DNA of 64,000 nucleotides from Myxococcales bacterium (GCA_016709545.1 JADJMO010000025.1:93420-157419), one strand, 5' to 3'; counted from the stretch's first letter, positions 14,820-22,800 are shown. Notes: generated by a model not told the origin, from the sequence alone. Translations and numbers: made by a program.

Positions 14820-15500
14820 GGCGGTGAGGGCGGAGGCGAGCGCCGCGAGCGCGTCGGCGGGCAGCTCGAGGCGCAGCTTGGCGGGCGCGCCGGGCTTGGT
14901 GGCGACGGCCACCACGGTGGCGCTCGCCGCTCCGGCCTTGCGCAGGGCGGCCTGCAGGCGGGTGGCGAGCGAGCGCTCCTCGGCGGTGGTCGTGCGACCG
15001 CGGGGGCGAGCGACCTTCTTCGCGGCCCGCTGCTTCTGGGCGAGCGCCAGGATCTCGCGGGTGGTGGCCTTGGCGGGGTCGAGCTTGCCGAGGACCTTCG
15101 CGTCGATCTTCTGCGGCGTGTCGGTGGCGGAGGTGGCGTCGGCGAGCGCGAGGAGGGCGTGGGCCTTCTCCTTGCCCCAGCGGAGCGCGTCCCGGCGCGG
15201 GAGGCGCTCGACGATGGCGATGAGCTCGGTGGCGGTGGTCGGCGCGATGCCGAGGCCCTGCTTGCACAGCTCGGTGAAGCCGCGGTGGCCGAGGAGGGTG
15301 GGGATGGGGTCCTTGCGCAGCCGCAGGAGCGCCTCGCCGATGTCGTAGAAGGCCTCGGTGATCTCCGCCTTGCGGCGCTTGATGAGCGCGACGTCCTCGC
15401 GAGCCTGCTTCAGGAGGCGCGTGCGGGCAGCGGCGGCGGTCGCGGCGGCGCGCTCGGCGAGGGCAGGGGAGAGCTTGCGGGCGGTCTTCTTCGCGGGCAT
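14802..15500 (-). CDS. Hypothetical Lys/Ala-rich protein with helix-rich core
   Basis: This 232-residue protein starts at the ATG at 15500 (MPAKKTARKLSPALAERAA). The N-terminus is basic, and residues 25-75 are predicted helical or coiled coil (KQAREDVALIKRRKAEITEAFYDIGEALLRL). A middle segment reads GFTELCKQGLGIAPTTATELIAIV, resembling a DNA-binding or phage-type helical domain. The C-terminal part is Ala/Lys-rich with a final beta-type segment KLRLELPADALAAL. There is no signal peptide or membrane segment. Similar unnamed proteins occur in other myxobacteria, to my knowledge without known function; a nucleoid- or DNA-associated role is a guess from composition. The stop lies inside a degenerate copy of the 20-bp palindrome. 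Confidence 0.65.
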   Translation of the reverse strand: MPAKKTARKLSPALAERAAATAAAARTRLLKQAREDVALIKRRKAEITEAFYDIGEALLRLRKDPIPTLLGHRGFTELCKQGLGIAPTTATELIAIVERLPRRDALRWGKEKAHALLALADATSATDTPQKIDAKVLGKLDPAKATTREILALAQKQRAAKKVARPRGRTTTAEERSLATRLQAALRKAGAASATVVAVATKPGAPAKLRLELPADALAALASALTAVHGRR

Positions 15501-15589
15501 GCGGGGAGGATGGTGCCGCGCGACGGTCGCGCTGACAACGGGGGCACGGTCTCGGTGGGATCGTCCCAGGATGTTGACGGGGCGAGGGG

Positions 15590-15743
15590 CGTCTACGCGA
15601 AGGTCATCCTGATCCTCTCGGAGGTCCACGAGGTTCCGCAGGCATTCGTGCACGCCTTCGACGCCGAAAAGTGCATGGTGCAGGCCGGCAATTCGGAGTG
15701 TTGGATCCTCACTGTGCGGGAGATAGAGGAGGAGCCCACATGA
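15590..15743 (+). pseudogene. Duplicated 3' fragment of the gene at 19076-19633
   Basis: The last 50 or so codons before the TGA at 15741-15743 read VYAKVILILSEVHEVPQAF and GNSECWILTVREIEEEPT, nearly the same as the C-terminus of the protein at 19076 (LYAKVNVILSEVDEVPRAF, GNAECWILTVREVKDDPT). Similarity at the DNA level starts abruptly at about 15591 and stops at the stop codon. There is no start or upstream domain here, so it is a truncated duplicate. It lies just beyond the start of the minus-strand hypothetical gene, and 3' to 3' with barrel paralogue B. Confidence 0.75.
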
Positions 15744-15798
15744 CACACTGCGCAGGCCAGGGATCGCTCTCGGCGAGAGTGGTGGTGCTGCTCGCCGA

Positions 15799-16305
15799 TC
15801 AGAGAAAGAAGCGCCACCCGAACTGGACATAGAGCTGGGCTACCTCCTGACGCATTCGATACGCGAACACGGTTCCACCCCAGGCCCCGGTTCGCACATA
15901 GAGGCCCGAGTCGAGGTGCGTCAGCGTGTAGGCTGCGTCCGCCAGGACGCCGAATCCATCGAGCTTGGAGTCGTGAGCGGCGCCGACACCCACGCCGAAT
16001 CGATGCTCGAACGGGCTGCTGACGCGCCCGAATCCTCCGCGAACGAACGCCTGGAACAGGTTGGAGCCAGGCGTATTCGCCAGCTCCCGATCGAGGAACA
16101 CTCTGCGCTGGTAGCGGGCCTCGAGCCCCCCTTGCCAAGGGCCCTCCTGGAGCCCGAGGCCGATCGAGACGGGAACGCCCCATGAGGTGGCGCCCTGATT
16201 GGGTGGCCCGAACGCTCCCACCCCCAGACCAACGCCTCCGTCTCCGTAGACGGATGCCGCAGCGAGGAGCCACGCTGCTGTCACGACGCTGCGCCTACGC
16301 CGCAT
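15799..16305 (-). CDS. Predicted outer-membrane beta-barrel protein (paralogue B)
   Basis: This 168-residue protein starts at the ATG at 16305 (MRRRRSVVTAAWLLAAASVYGDGG), a signal peptide. Alternating Gly/hydrophobic strands (GVGLGVGAFGPP, VSIGLGLQEGPWQGGLEARYQRR, FGVGVGAAHDSKLDGFG) and the C-terminal strand AQLYVQFGWRFFL, ending in aromatic residues, indicate an outer-membrane barrel. It is the closest visible relative of the protein at 14174-14737. The copies are separated by the Lys/Ala-rich gene and the duplicated fragment, so a segmental duplication followed by rearrangement is likely. Function unknown. Confidence 0.72.
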   Translation of the reverse strand: MRRRRSVVTAAWLLAAASVYGDGGVGLGVGAFGPPNQGATSWGVPVSIGLGLQEGPWQGGLEARYQRRVFLDRELANTPGSNLFQAFVRGGFGRVSSPFEHRFGVGVGAAHDSKLDGFGVLADAAYTLTHLDSGLYVRTGAWGGTVFAYRMRQEVAQLYVQFGWRFFL

Positions 16306-16567
16306 GGTCGGATGCGGGCGGTGGGGCCGCGCTTGGCGAAGTCGAGCTGGCGGGCGTACGTCATCGCAGGCACCTCAGGACCACACTGCGATGACAACCA
16401 GTGCTGGGAGGTGACCCGCGGCATCGAGCGAGAAGGGCCACCCCGCGCTGTTCGTCTGCATCGCTTGGCCAGTCTACAGCTGCGCGTTCTCTGCGAACAC
16501 TGGAACCGCGTCGTCGCGCCCTCGAGGTGGCCAGGAAGCCCCACTCCTTGCCGACATGAGCAGCCCG

Positions 16568-17107
16568 CTATTTGCCGAGCACGGCCCGAAGTGCCGCGTA
16601 TCGACTGCAGTCAGCCTCCGCCCCGGGCATGCAGGCGCGGTGGTACGAGACCAACGCCTTCTCGCGGTCGCCGGCGGCGATCTGAGCCTTGCCGAGGTCA
16701 CTGCATGCGGACGGTGACCCCGCTTCGCATGCCCGTATCAGCGTGCCATCCGTCGCAGAGAAGGTGACCGGCTTTCGGCTGTAGACGAGAAACTCACATC
16801 CGTCACCGAGTCCATGAGCGCATGCGGCCTCGGCGAGCCCGATGAGCTCGCCCGCCTCGGCCGCCCCTATTCTGGGTATCAGTGCGTACTTGCAGAGCAG
16901 AGGATTCGCGGCGCAAGCCTTCCGCATGAGACCCCGTCCATCGTCCGTGTTCACTCCGGCCATGAGACCCGCATTGAAGCAGCTCAACGGGTCGTTTGCG
17001 GAGCACTGACCTTCACAGACGACTTGGCCGTCCTTCTGGCGGCAAGCAAACGGAGTCGCACGCCCGAGCCGACAGGCCTCGTCCCGCAGCACCAGCGGCG
17101 CCCTCAC
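16568..17107 (-). CDS. Sel1-like / Cys-rich repeat protein (probably the C-terminal half of the adjacent gene)
   Basis: From a GTG at 17107 that overlaps the upstream stop (GTGA) the frame gives 179 residues: CRLGRATPFACRQ, then helical pairs with regularly spaced Cys (SCFNAGLM, CAANPLLCKYALIP, AACAHGLGDGCEFL, ACEAGSPSACSDLG, ACMPGAEADCSRYAAL), the pattern of Sel1-like/Hcp-type repeats. It has no signal peptide of its own. The neighbouring gene at 17824-18906 encodes a single protein with an N-terminal domain followed by the same kind of Cys-rich repeats, so this frame and 17104-17694 are probably one gene split by a base change at about 17105. Otherwise they are two coupled genes. Confidence 0.65.
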   Translation of the reverse strand: MRAPLVLRDEACRLGRATPFACRQKDGQVVCEGQCSANDPLSCFNAGLMAGVNTDDGRGLMRKACAANPLLCKYALIPRIGAAEAGELIGLAEAACAHGLGDGCEFLVYSRKPVTFSATDGTLIRACEAGSPSACSDLGKAQIAAGDREKALVSYHRACMPGAEADCSRYAALRAVLGK

Positions 17108-17694
17108 GGATAGATCGTCTCGAAGGCCCACGTCTCGGAGTGCACTTGAATCGGCGCGAGCAGCACCCGAACGGGTGTCAGTCCAGCCAGCGCGGCATCG
17201 CCAAGCGCTTTGGAGCGAGACGCCGGCAACGCGCTCGAGGAACCGTCGACGACTCCGTAGTCGAGGCGGATGACCGAGTACTGCGCGCTCGCGCAGGCGC
17301 CTTTGAGTTCGCTCCGCATCAAGGCGCGGAACGCCCACCGTCTGGCTAGCACATGGACGTCGACCGACGCTCCGCATATGCCCGCGCAGTTGACGGCTCT
17401 CTCGGACGGCGTCTCCAGCGGAACGACCAGATGCTCGGGGACGATGCCGACCGACCCGTAGCCGGCGTCGTCCGACTCGCACTCGTCGAAGAACACCGGC
17501 GTGCCGTCGACATAGGCCGCCGCTAGCGAGTGTGCGCTGCTGCGGTCTCCGAGGTTCGATGCGCTCGGGGTCAGCAGGACGAGAGCGCGGGCCGGCCTGG
17601 CGACTCGGGGTGTCGACGGAGGTTTCGGTGCGGGCAGACCCGGGCTGTCACACGCTGCGACCCCGATGACTCCGGCGAAAACCCATCGCTTCAC
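17104..17694 (-). CDS. Lipoprotein domain protein preceding the Sel1-like repeats
   Basis: This 196-residue protein starts MKRWVFAGVIGVAACDSPG, a lipoprotein signal with the lipobox Cys at 15. The rest is a mixed alpha/beta domain with scattered cysteines (FFDECESDDAGYG, NCAGICGASVDVHVL) and ends ...AFETIYP. No known family is recognised. The architecture parallels the N-terminal half of the protein at 17824-18906, which also places a lipoprotein signal and a beta domain before Cys-rich helical repeats. The 4-base overlap with the following frame suggests either translational coupling or a single frameshifted gene. Confidence 0.65.
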   Translation of the reverse strand: MKRWVFAGVIGVAACDSPGLPAPKPPSTPRVARPARALVLLTPSASNLGDRSSAHSLAAAYVDGTPVFFDECESDDAGYGSVGIVPEHLVVPLETPSERAVNCAGICGASVDVHVLARRWAFRALMRSELKGACASAQYSVIRLDYGVVDGSSSALPASRSKALGDAALAGLTPVRVLLAPIQVHSETWAFETIYP

Positions 17695-17823
17695 CCCTGG
17701 CCTCCGACTGCGATGGCGATGGAGAGTCGATCAGCGGCTTGCTGATCTGTAAACGGACGGGCTCGATCGAGCAACGCCGCAGTATGCACGACCAGGACGC
17801 GCGTGCCAGGGTCGGCGGGGGAT

Positions 17824-18906
17824 TCACGGTGCTTTGGAGAGGCGGCGCCACTGGCGGCACGCCGTCGGCACCTCGGCCTGGCAGGCGACGGCCGCGTGGC
17901 GCCGAGCGAGCGAGAGGTTGCCGAGCTTCTCTGCGGCTTCGGCAGACCTCAGGCACCCTCCCGCGGCTCCTGCCTCGCACATCTGCGCGAGGGCGGACGA
18001 CGAGCCCTCCAGCGCGCCCCTGTTCTGCCGCGCGACCGCGAGGGACAGGCAGCATATGTGTTGCGCCTGGGCGCAACCACCTGCCGTGACCTCCTCGATC
18101 CGCTTCCCGGCGCCCGTCCATCCGCCGAGAAGCGCGCCGAGGAGGCAGCAGTGACCCGAGTCGAGCGCACAAGCTCTCTCGGCCAGGTCGAGCTGGTTCG
18201 GGTTCTTGCCGCCCTCGAGGCCGTACGTCATCGCCGCATACTCACAAGAACCAGCGTCTCCTGCCGTGCACTCTGCCGCACAGTCGGCGCCACCGGGGCG
18301 GCACGTATGCGGGCTCCTCCTCACACACAGGTCGGGGACCGACGACGCGAGGTGGAAGTCGAGGCGACACGGCGCGAGCGACGCGTCGGCGACCGGGTGG
18401 AGAACCAGCCGCCTCACGACCTCACGTCCGTCGGGCTCGACGTCGAGGTCCAGACGATCGACGTAGTGGGTGGCCTCGATGCAGTGGGTGAGCTCTCGGT
18501 CCATCAGCGACGTGGGCAAGCGGGCCGTCAGACGCCGCGTGACCCGCAGACGTTGCGCTGGCTGCGCGTCCGGGGTCTCGAGGTTCTCGTCGAGCTCCTC
18601 GGGCGTCAGCTTGGGCAGCTCGAGCCAGCTGGGAGCAGGAAGATCGACGACGCCGTAGACGTCGTGCCCGACCGACTTGCACAACACGTCGAGCCCGTCG
18701 GATCGTTGACGAACGAGGATCAAGCCGCGACCCGCGAGGCGCTTCTGGATGGCCTGTGCCGTCTGCGCAGCGGGGATGAGGATGGTGCGAGCGTGCTGCG
18801 CGGTCATCGGTGTCGGAGGCGGAGCGCGGTGTGGCGGGCGAGCGGGCGCACTCGCGCACGCAGCCAGCGCCACGAGCCCCATCGCGCCGAGGACGGTCCG
18901 ACCCAC
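17824..18906 (-). CDS. Lipoprotein with C-terminal Sel1-like Cys-rich repeats
   Basis: This 360-residue protein begins MGRTVLGAMGLVALAACAS, a lipoprotein signal. Residues 35-210 form a mixed domain of unknown type. From about residue 215 the sequence is a chain of helical repeats with paired cysteines (CRPGGADCAAEC, GDAGSCEYAAM, ACALDSGHCCLLG, GCAQAQHICCLS, MCEAGAAGGCLRSAE), similar to Sel1-like/Hcp repeats, which often mediate protein-protein contacts. It is anchored to a membrane and faces the periplasm or outside. The gene is divergent from the plus-strand gene at 19076. It is a paralogue of the 16568-17694 pair. Confidence 0.75.
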   Translation of the reverse strand: MGRTVLGAMGLVALAACASAPARPPHRAPPPTPMTAQHARTILIPAAQTAQAIQKRLAGRGLILVRQRSDGLDVLCKSVGHDVYGVVDLPAPSWLELPKLTPEELDENLETPDAQPAQRLRVTRRLTARLPTSLMDRELTHCIEATHYVDRLDLDVEPDGREVVRRLVLHPVADASLAPCRLDFHLASSVPDLCVRRSPHTCRPGGADCAAECTAGDAGSCEYAAMTYGLEGGKNPNQLDLAERACALDSGHCCLLGALLGGWTGAGKRIEEVTAGGCAQAQHICCLSLAVARQNRGALEGSSSALAQMCEAGAAGGCLRSAEAAEKLGNLSLARRHAAVACQAEVPTACRQWRRLSKAP

Positions 18907-19075
18907 AGGCTCAGCGTAGCAGCCGAGCTGGATGGGTCATCGTCGCTCGATCCTCGCCCGTCGGCGCTGCTCGAGCGCGGCGCAGGCGACGGACGTCCTC
19001 GGATGGGAGGCTGCCGGAAGCTGGGACTCGAGGTGCGGACATGTGGTGCAGCCCGGTTGAGGTACACTCAGAGAG

Positions 19076-19633
19076 GTGGCGTCGACTCGAACCACGAGGT
19101 GCTCTCTGCCGAGCCATCCATGCGCTCGTCGGCGAAGCCTCCCCTGGAGCCGAGTGGCGTGCTTCGCTGTGGCCTGTACCCTCGCGACGGGTGTGACCTC
19201 GGCGTCGCGCGCGAGCCCGGCCACGCCGAAGAGACGGTGCGAGATTGCCTGGCTGCGGATGGGTCAGTCCAAGCAGGTGGGCAAGGTCCCCGCCGCATAC
19301 GCCCATCTTCTGACCATGGACTGGGCTGCGGGCTACAAGTCGCTGACGCTGATCAAGGAGCGGAAGTACACGTTCTTCGACAAGGACCCACACGTCTTCG
19401 AGATCCCGGCGCCGCCCACGGAACATGCAGAGAAGATTCGGGCGAACTTCCCGACGCACAAGTTCTTCCGGGCCGAGATCCTCTACGCGAAGGTCAACGT
19501 GATCCTCTCGGAGGTCGACGAGGTCCCGCGTGCCTTCGTGCACGCCTTCGGCGCCGACAAGTGCGTGGTGCCGGCCGGCAACGCGGAGTGCTGGATTCTC
19601 ACCGTGCGGGAGGTGAAGGACGATCCGACCTGA
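19076..19633 (+). CDS. Secreted hypothetical protein (parent of the 15590 fragment)
   Basis: The frame from a GTG at 19076 gives 185 residues; the start is uncertain because no good ribosome site is seen and the hydrophobic signal-like segment VACFAVACTLATGVTSASRA begins 27 residues in. The mature part (about 130 residues) has no known domain: CEIAWLRMGQSKQVGKVPAA, KSLTLIKERKYTFFDKD, then the C-terminal motif shared with the fragment at 15590 (NVILSEVDEVPRAFVHAF, GNAECWILTVRE). Probably periplasmic or secreted. Duplication of its 3' end near another gene family in this region suggests local recombination. Confidence 0.65.
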   Translation: MASTRTTRCSLPSHPCARRRSLPWSRVACFAVACTLATGVTSASRASPATPKRRCEIAWLRMGQSKQVGKVPAAYAHLLTMDWAAGYKSLTLIKERKYTFFDKDPHVFEIPAPPTEHAEKIRANFPTHKFFRAEILYAKVNVILSEVDEVPRAFVHAFGADKCVVPAGNAECWILTVREVKDDPT

Positions 19634-19670
19634 CCCTCTGCGCGGCCCTCCTTCTGTGAACCAGATGTAG

Positions 19671-20330
19671 TCAGTCCCGCTCCGGCGCTCCCAGCGGGAA
19701 GAACGACCGGAACGGGCGCGCCTTGTCGACCGCGCGGGCGAAGGACGGACGCGCGAGCAGCCGCGCGCGATAGGCGCGCAGCGTCGGGAACTGCTCGCCG
19801 ATCGGGTGCGTCCAGTCCGCGTAGAACAGCGACGGCGCCGCCGCGCAGTCCGCCATCGTGAAGTCCGCGCCCGTCGCCCACGTCTTGCCGGCGAGGTGCC
19901 CCTCGAGCCACGCGTACGCGCGCTCGAGGCGCTCCGCGGCGAGGAGCCGTCCCTCGTCCCTCTTCACCGGGATGCGCCCGAGCGCGCTGTCGACCGCGAG
20001 TTGCATCGGGTCCATCACGTAGAGGTCGAAGAAGCGATCCAGGAAGCGCACCTCGAGTGCCGCCCGCGGGTCCTCCGGCAGCAGACGCACCGGCCCGGGG
20101 TGGGTCAGCTGCAGGTACTCGATGACGAGGCTGGTCTCGACCACCTGGTGATCGCCGTCCAGCAGCAGCGGGAACTTGCGCAGCGGCCAGCGGCGGAGCC
20201 ACTCGGCGGAGTGCTCCGGCGTGTCGGGCCCGATGCAGCGGAACTCGAACGGGGTCGAGTTCTCGTAGAGCGCGACGAGCGCCTTCTGCGTGTACGAAGA
20301 GAAGGGGTGACCGTAGAGCGCGAGCGCCAT
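19671..20330 (-). CDS. Glutathione S-transferase family protein
   Basis: This 219-residue protein starts at the ATG at 20330. Residues 1-80 are a thioredoxin-like GST N-terminal domain: MALALYGHPFSSYTQKAL with Ser at the catalytic position, WPLRKFPLLLDGDH with the cis-Pro, and the glutathione-gamma-Glu site VVETSLVIEYL. Residues 90-210 are the all-helical C-terminal domain with the N-capping motif TGADFTMADCAAAP. The length is typical. Expected role: cytosolic glutathione conjugation or peroxide/electrophile detoxification. The in-frame extension to 20414 lacks coding character. No operon partner is evident; the ferritin-like gene ends 102 bases upstream. Confidence 0.88.
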   Translation of the reverse strand: MALALYGHPFSSYTQKALVALYENSTPFEFRCIGPDTPEHSAEWLRRWPLRKFPLLLDGDHQVVETSLVIEYLQLTHPGPVRLLPEDPRAALEVRFLDRFFDLYVMDPMQLAVDSALGRIPVKRDEGRLLAAERLERAYAWLEGHLAGKTWATGADFTMADCAAAPSLFYADWTHPIGEQFPTLRAYRARLLARPSFARAVDKARPFRSFFPLGAPERD

Positions 20331-20432
20331 CGTGGAGATCCTCGTCGAGATGCGGGGTGGGGGAGGAACCAGCGGTAGCCGTTCGAGCGGAACGGCAGGC
20401 CGAGCTCGCCGCACACCCAGCGCGGGTCGCGC

Positions 20433-21425
20433 TCAGGCTACCGGAAACCCCACGGACGGGTGGGTCGCGACGAACGCGGCCACGGCCGCCGAGAGCTGCG
20501 CGTGGCTGGCCTCCTCGGCCGCCATCCGGGCCAGCGCGGCTGCGCGCAGGGGCTGACGCCGGGCCTCGTTTGCGAGCGCGATCGCGGCGCGCCCCTCTCC
20601 GAGGACCCCATCGAGGACCGCCTCCTCGTACAGCTGCTGGAGCGTCGGCCGTCGTCGAGTCCCCCGCCGTCGCGGCGCCGCGGCGAGCCGCGCGTCGCGC
20701 CCTGCGAAGCCGAGGCTCACCCGGGCGTGCTCGCGCTCTTCGGCCGCCGCCGCGAGGGCGCGCTCGACCAGCGGAGCCGGGGCGCCGTGCGCGTCGAGGT
20801 CGTCGGCGAGCCAGAGGAAGCTGTCGACCGACGCCTGCTCGAGGCGGGCCTGCTCGATCCAGCGCCGGCTGTCGTGCGCCTCGCCGCGCCGTCGGCCGTC
20901 GCAGGCCGAGGGCAGGAGAGGTTCTCCGGCGGGGCCGCGCAGCGGGCGGCCACCGACGACGTTCCGGCCGGGGAGATAGATGCCGCGCCAGCCCTGCACG
21001 GGGATGGGCAGCTTCAGCCCCAGGGCGAGCCCGACCTCGTTCCCCGTCCCGGACCCGGACCCGAGGGCGAAGGTGGTGCGCAGCGCGACCGAGAGGAACC
21101 CCACCGAGAAGAACGGCGCCAGGTGGAGGCCGTGCTGCGCGCCGTCGGCGGAGGTGCGGACCGCCCAGCCTGCCTCGAGCCCGAACGCCGAGTAGAACAC
21201 TTCCGCCGCGACGGCGGCCCGGATGCCCTCGTCATGGCGCTGGAGCTGCCCCAGCAGACCGAAGCCCTGCCAGCGATCGAGACCGTACGGAGCGTGCACC
21301 ACCGACAGCTCGGCGCCGCGATCGGTCCACGTGCGCCGCCCGGTCGACCACGTGTGCAGGTAGCCAGGGACGATCGCGGTCAGGCTCCGGTCTTCGTCCG
21401 CGCGGGCCTGCGCGGGGCCCATCAA
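20433..21425 (-). CDS. Fusion of a beta-rich (outer-membrane-like) domain and a ferritin-like di-iron domain
   Basis: The 330-residue frame has two parts. Residues 15-165 alternate hydrophobic/polar strands rich in Gly and aromatics (EVFYSAFGLEAGWAVRT, FFSVGFLSVALRTTFALG, NEVGLALGLKLPIP), like a secreted or outer-membrane domain. Residues 185-325 are four long helices with two ExxH motifs (EEREHARVSLGFAG and EEASHAQL) plus preceding helix glutamates (IEQARLEQASVDSFLWL, YEEAVLDGVLGE), the ligand set of a ferritin-like di-iron carboxylate protein. A signal peptide (VPCLGLTAFAL) lies in another frame just upstream, ending near 21425, so the true gene probably starts at about 21456 with a one-base shift at about 21423. 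Combining these parts in one polypeptide is unusual. Confidence 0.65.
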   Translation of the reverse strand: MMGPAQARADEDRSLTAIVPGYLHTWSTGRRTWTDRGAELSVVHAPYGLDRWQGFGLLGQLQRHDEGIRAAVAAEVFYSAFGLEAGWAVRTSADGAQHGLHLAPFFSVGFLSVALRTTFALGSGSGTGNEVGLALGLKLPIPVQGWRGIYLPGRNVVGGRPLRGPAGEPLLPSACDGRRRGEAHDSRRWIEQARLEQASVDSFLWLADDLDAHGAPAPLVERALAAAAEEREHARVSLGFAGRDARLAAAPRRRGTRRRPTLQQLYEEAVLDGVLGEGRAAIALANEARRQPLRAAALARMAAEEASHAQLSAAVAAFVATHPSVGFPVA

Positions 21426-21533
21426 GCGCGAACGCGGTCAGCCCGAGGCACGGCACGGCGGCTCGATCAAGCGGCCCACCGCGTCCAGCGTATCGGGTGA
21501 CGAGGGCGGCGACCAGGCGTGCCGTGAACGGCG

Positions 21534-21893
21534 CTACCTCCCGAGCGCCGCCAGGAGGTCGCGGACGCGCTCCTTCGGCCGCCCGACGATGGCCTTCGTC
21601 GGCGTCACCACCAGCGGTCGCTGGAGCAGCGCCTTGCGCTCCACCAGGAGCGCCACGATCTGCTCACGGGTCTGCACGTCGTCCTCGCCGAGCCCGAGCT
21701 TCGCGAAGGTGCTGTCGCGGCGGACCAGCTGGGTCGGGGGGTCTTCGAGCTTGTCGAGGATCGCGCGCAGCGTGGCCGCGTCCGGCGGCTGCTTCAGGTA
21801 GAGGACGATGTTCGCTTCGACCCCGAGCTCCTCTGCAATGCGCACGGCATTGACCGAAGAGGCTCAGTGGGGGTTGTGGTAGATCGTGACCAT
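21534..21893 (-). CDS. ArsC-family arsenate-reductase-like selenoprotein (UGA = Sec10)
   Basis: Reading from the ATG at 21893 gives MVTIYHNPH, then TGA (21866-21864), then ASSVNAVRIAEELGVE and a complete ArsC/Spx-type thioredoxin fold to the TAG-side stop at 21534: 119 residues. TGA stands exactly where E. coli-type ArsC has catalytic Cys12 (NPxC). The three catalytic arginines are kept at the same spacing: Arg58 (QLVRR), Arg92 (LLQRPL) and Arg105 (IVGRPK) match Arg60, Arg94 and Arg107 after a two-residue offset. A SECIS-like hairpin starts one base after the TGA. A conventional gene call would start at the ATG-like codon at 21845 and lose the active site. Role: redox enzyme, arsenate reductase or a related selenol reductase; substrate unproven. 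No ars genes are adjacent. It is divergent from the 22054 operon. Confidence 0.78.
21830..21862 (-). promoter_or_regulatory. Candidate bacterial SECIS hairpin in the ArsC-like mRNA
   Basis: In the mRNA, CCUCU (21862-21858) pairs with AGAGG (21834-21830), and above an internal bulge CAAUGC (21852-21847) pairs with GCAUUG (21841-21836), leaving the five-base loop CGUGC. The loop begins 18 bases after the UGA and has G at its second position, within the spacing and loop rules usually given for bacterial SECIS elements recognised by SelB. Eleven Watson-Crick pairs within a coding region immediately after an in-frame UGA are unlikely by chance. Confidence 0.72.
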
Positions 21894-22053
21894 CCGCGCA
21901 GGGTAGCAGGCGCCGCAACCGCGCCGACAACCGCCCGCGCCGCCACCGACAACTCACCCCCCTCCCGCCGACAACCGCCCGCGGAACCCCCTGGAAATCC
22001 CGCCCGATCTGGTGGGGCACGTGGGTTGCTGTGCAGAGGCCATGGAGGTCCTC

Positions 22054-22800
22054 ATGCATCGTTGGTTGGCTTCATTGGGAGTGGTCCTGGCCGTGGGCGC
22101 GACGAGCGGACTCGCGCACGCGAGCTCCCCGTTCGGCGCGTACGCGCGCGTCCAGAAGGTCGTGTACGAGCCCGACGCCGCGAGCGCGACGCGCGCGCGG
22201 ATCTACGGGGTCTTCGCGCTGTGGGATCCGAGCACCGGCGGCAGCTGGAGCTACGGCGCGCCGCAGGCGGGGTACATGTACTTCGAGTGCCCCGCGGGCC
22301 AGGAGACCACGTGCCGCAAGGAGTGGTCCGAGCTGGCCGCCAACGCGAGCTCGCCCTCCGACTGCATCGGCTTCGGGCAGATGAACGTGGCGCCCGGCCG
22401 CGTGCGTCCGACCAGCGAGGCGCCGACCAAGCCCGAGGTGTACCCGATCGCGATCGGCACCATCAGCACCGCCTACGCCGGCGGCACCTGCGAGAAGATC
22501 CGCGCCTACGTCGCGCCCGGCGACGCGGGGGTCCCCGACAGCGGGTCGACCGACACCGGCACCCCGGCCGCCGACACCGGCGTCGCCGTCGACAGCGGCG
22601 TCGCCGCCGACACCGGCACGAGCCCCGTCGACACCGGCACCGCCGCCGTCGACACCGGCACGCCCTCCGCCCCCGCGGCCGCGCCCCCCGCCGACAGCGG
22701 GTGCAGCGTCGGTGGCGGTGGCGTGGGCTCCGTCGGGTCCGTCGGCCTCCTCGGCTTCGTCCTCCTCGGCCTGCGCCGTCGCCGGGAGCGCGCGTCGTGA
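22054..22800 (+). CDS. MYXO-CTERM surface protein
   Basis: The ATG at 22054 is preceded by GGAGG at 22044-22048, the best ribosome site in the region, giving 248 residues. MHRWLASLGVVLAVGATSGLAHA is a classical signal peptide. The mature domain (about residues 25-155) is beta-rich with two Cys pairs and no recognised family. A Thr/Asp/Ala-rich linker (STDTGTPAADTG and related repeats) follows, then GCSVGGGGVGSVGSVGLLGF, a hydrophobic helix and LRRRRE: a MYXO-CTERM sorting signal. It is expected to be cleaved or lipid-anchored at the surface after the invariant Cys. Its stop overlaps the next start (GTGA), so it heads the four-gene lipid operon. Confidence 0.85.
   Translation: MHRWLASLGVVLAVGATSGLAHASSPFGAYARVQKVVYEPDAASATRARIYGVFALWDPSTGGSWSYGAPQAGYMYFECPAGQETTCRKEWSELAANASSPSDCIGFGQMNVAPGRVRPTSEAPTKPEVYPIAIGTISTAYAGGTCEKIRAYVAPGDAGVPDSGSTDTGTPAADTGVAVDSGVAADTGTSPVDTGTAAVDTGTPSAPAAAPPADSGCSVGGGGVGSVGSVGLLGFVLLGLRRRRERAS

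Noticed and set aside
16312..16767. 151-residue plus-strand frame in the gap before the Sel1-like gene
   Set aside because: Mostly antisense to the Sel1-like gene, Arg-rich with no domain or ribosome site; the 260-base gap itself shows no convincing gene.
21534..21845. Conventional ArsC-like protein starting after the TGA
   Set aside because: It would lack the first beta strand and the catalytic residue; the upstream frame matches the family exactly apart from the TGA.
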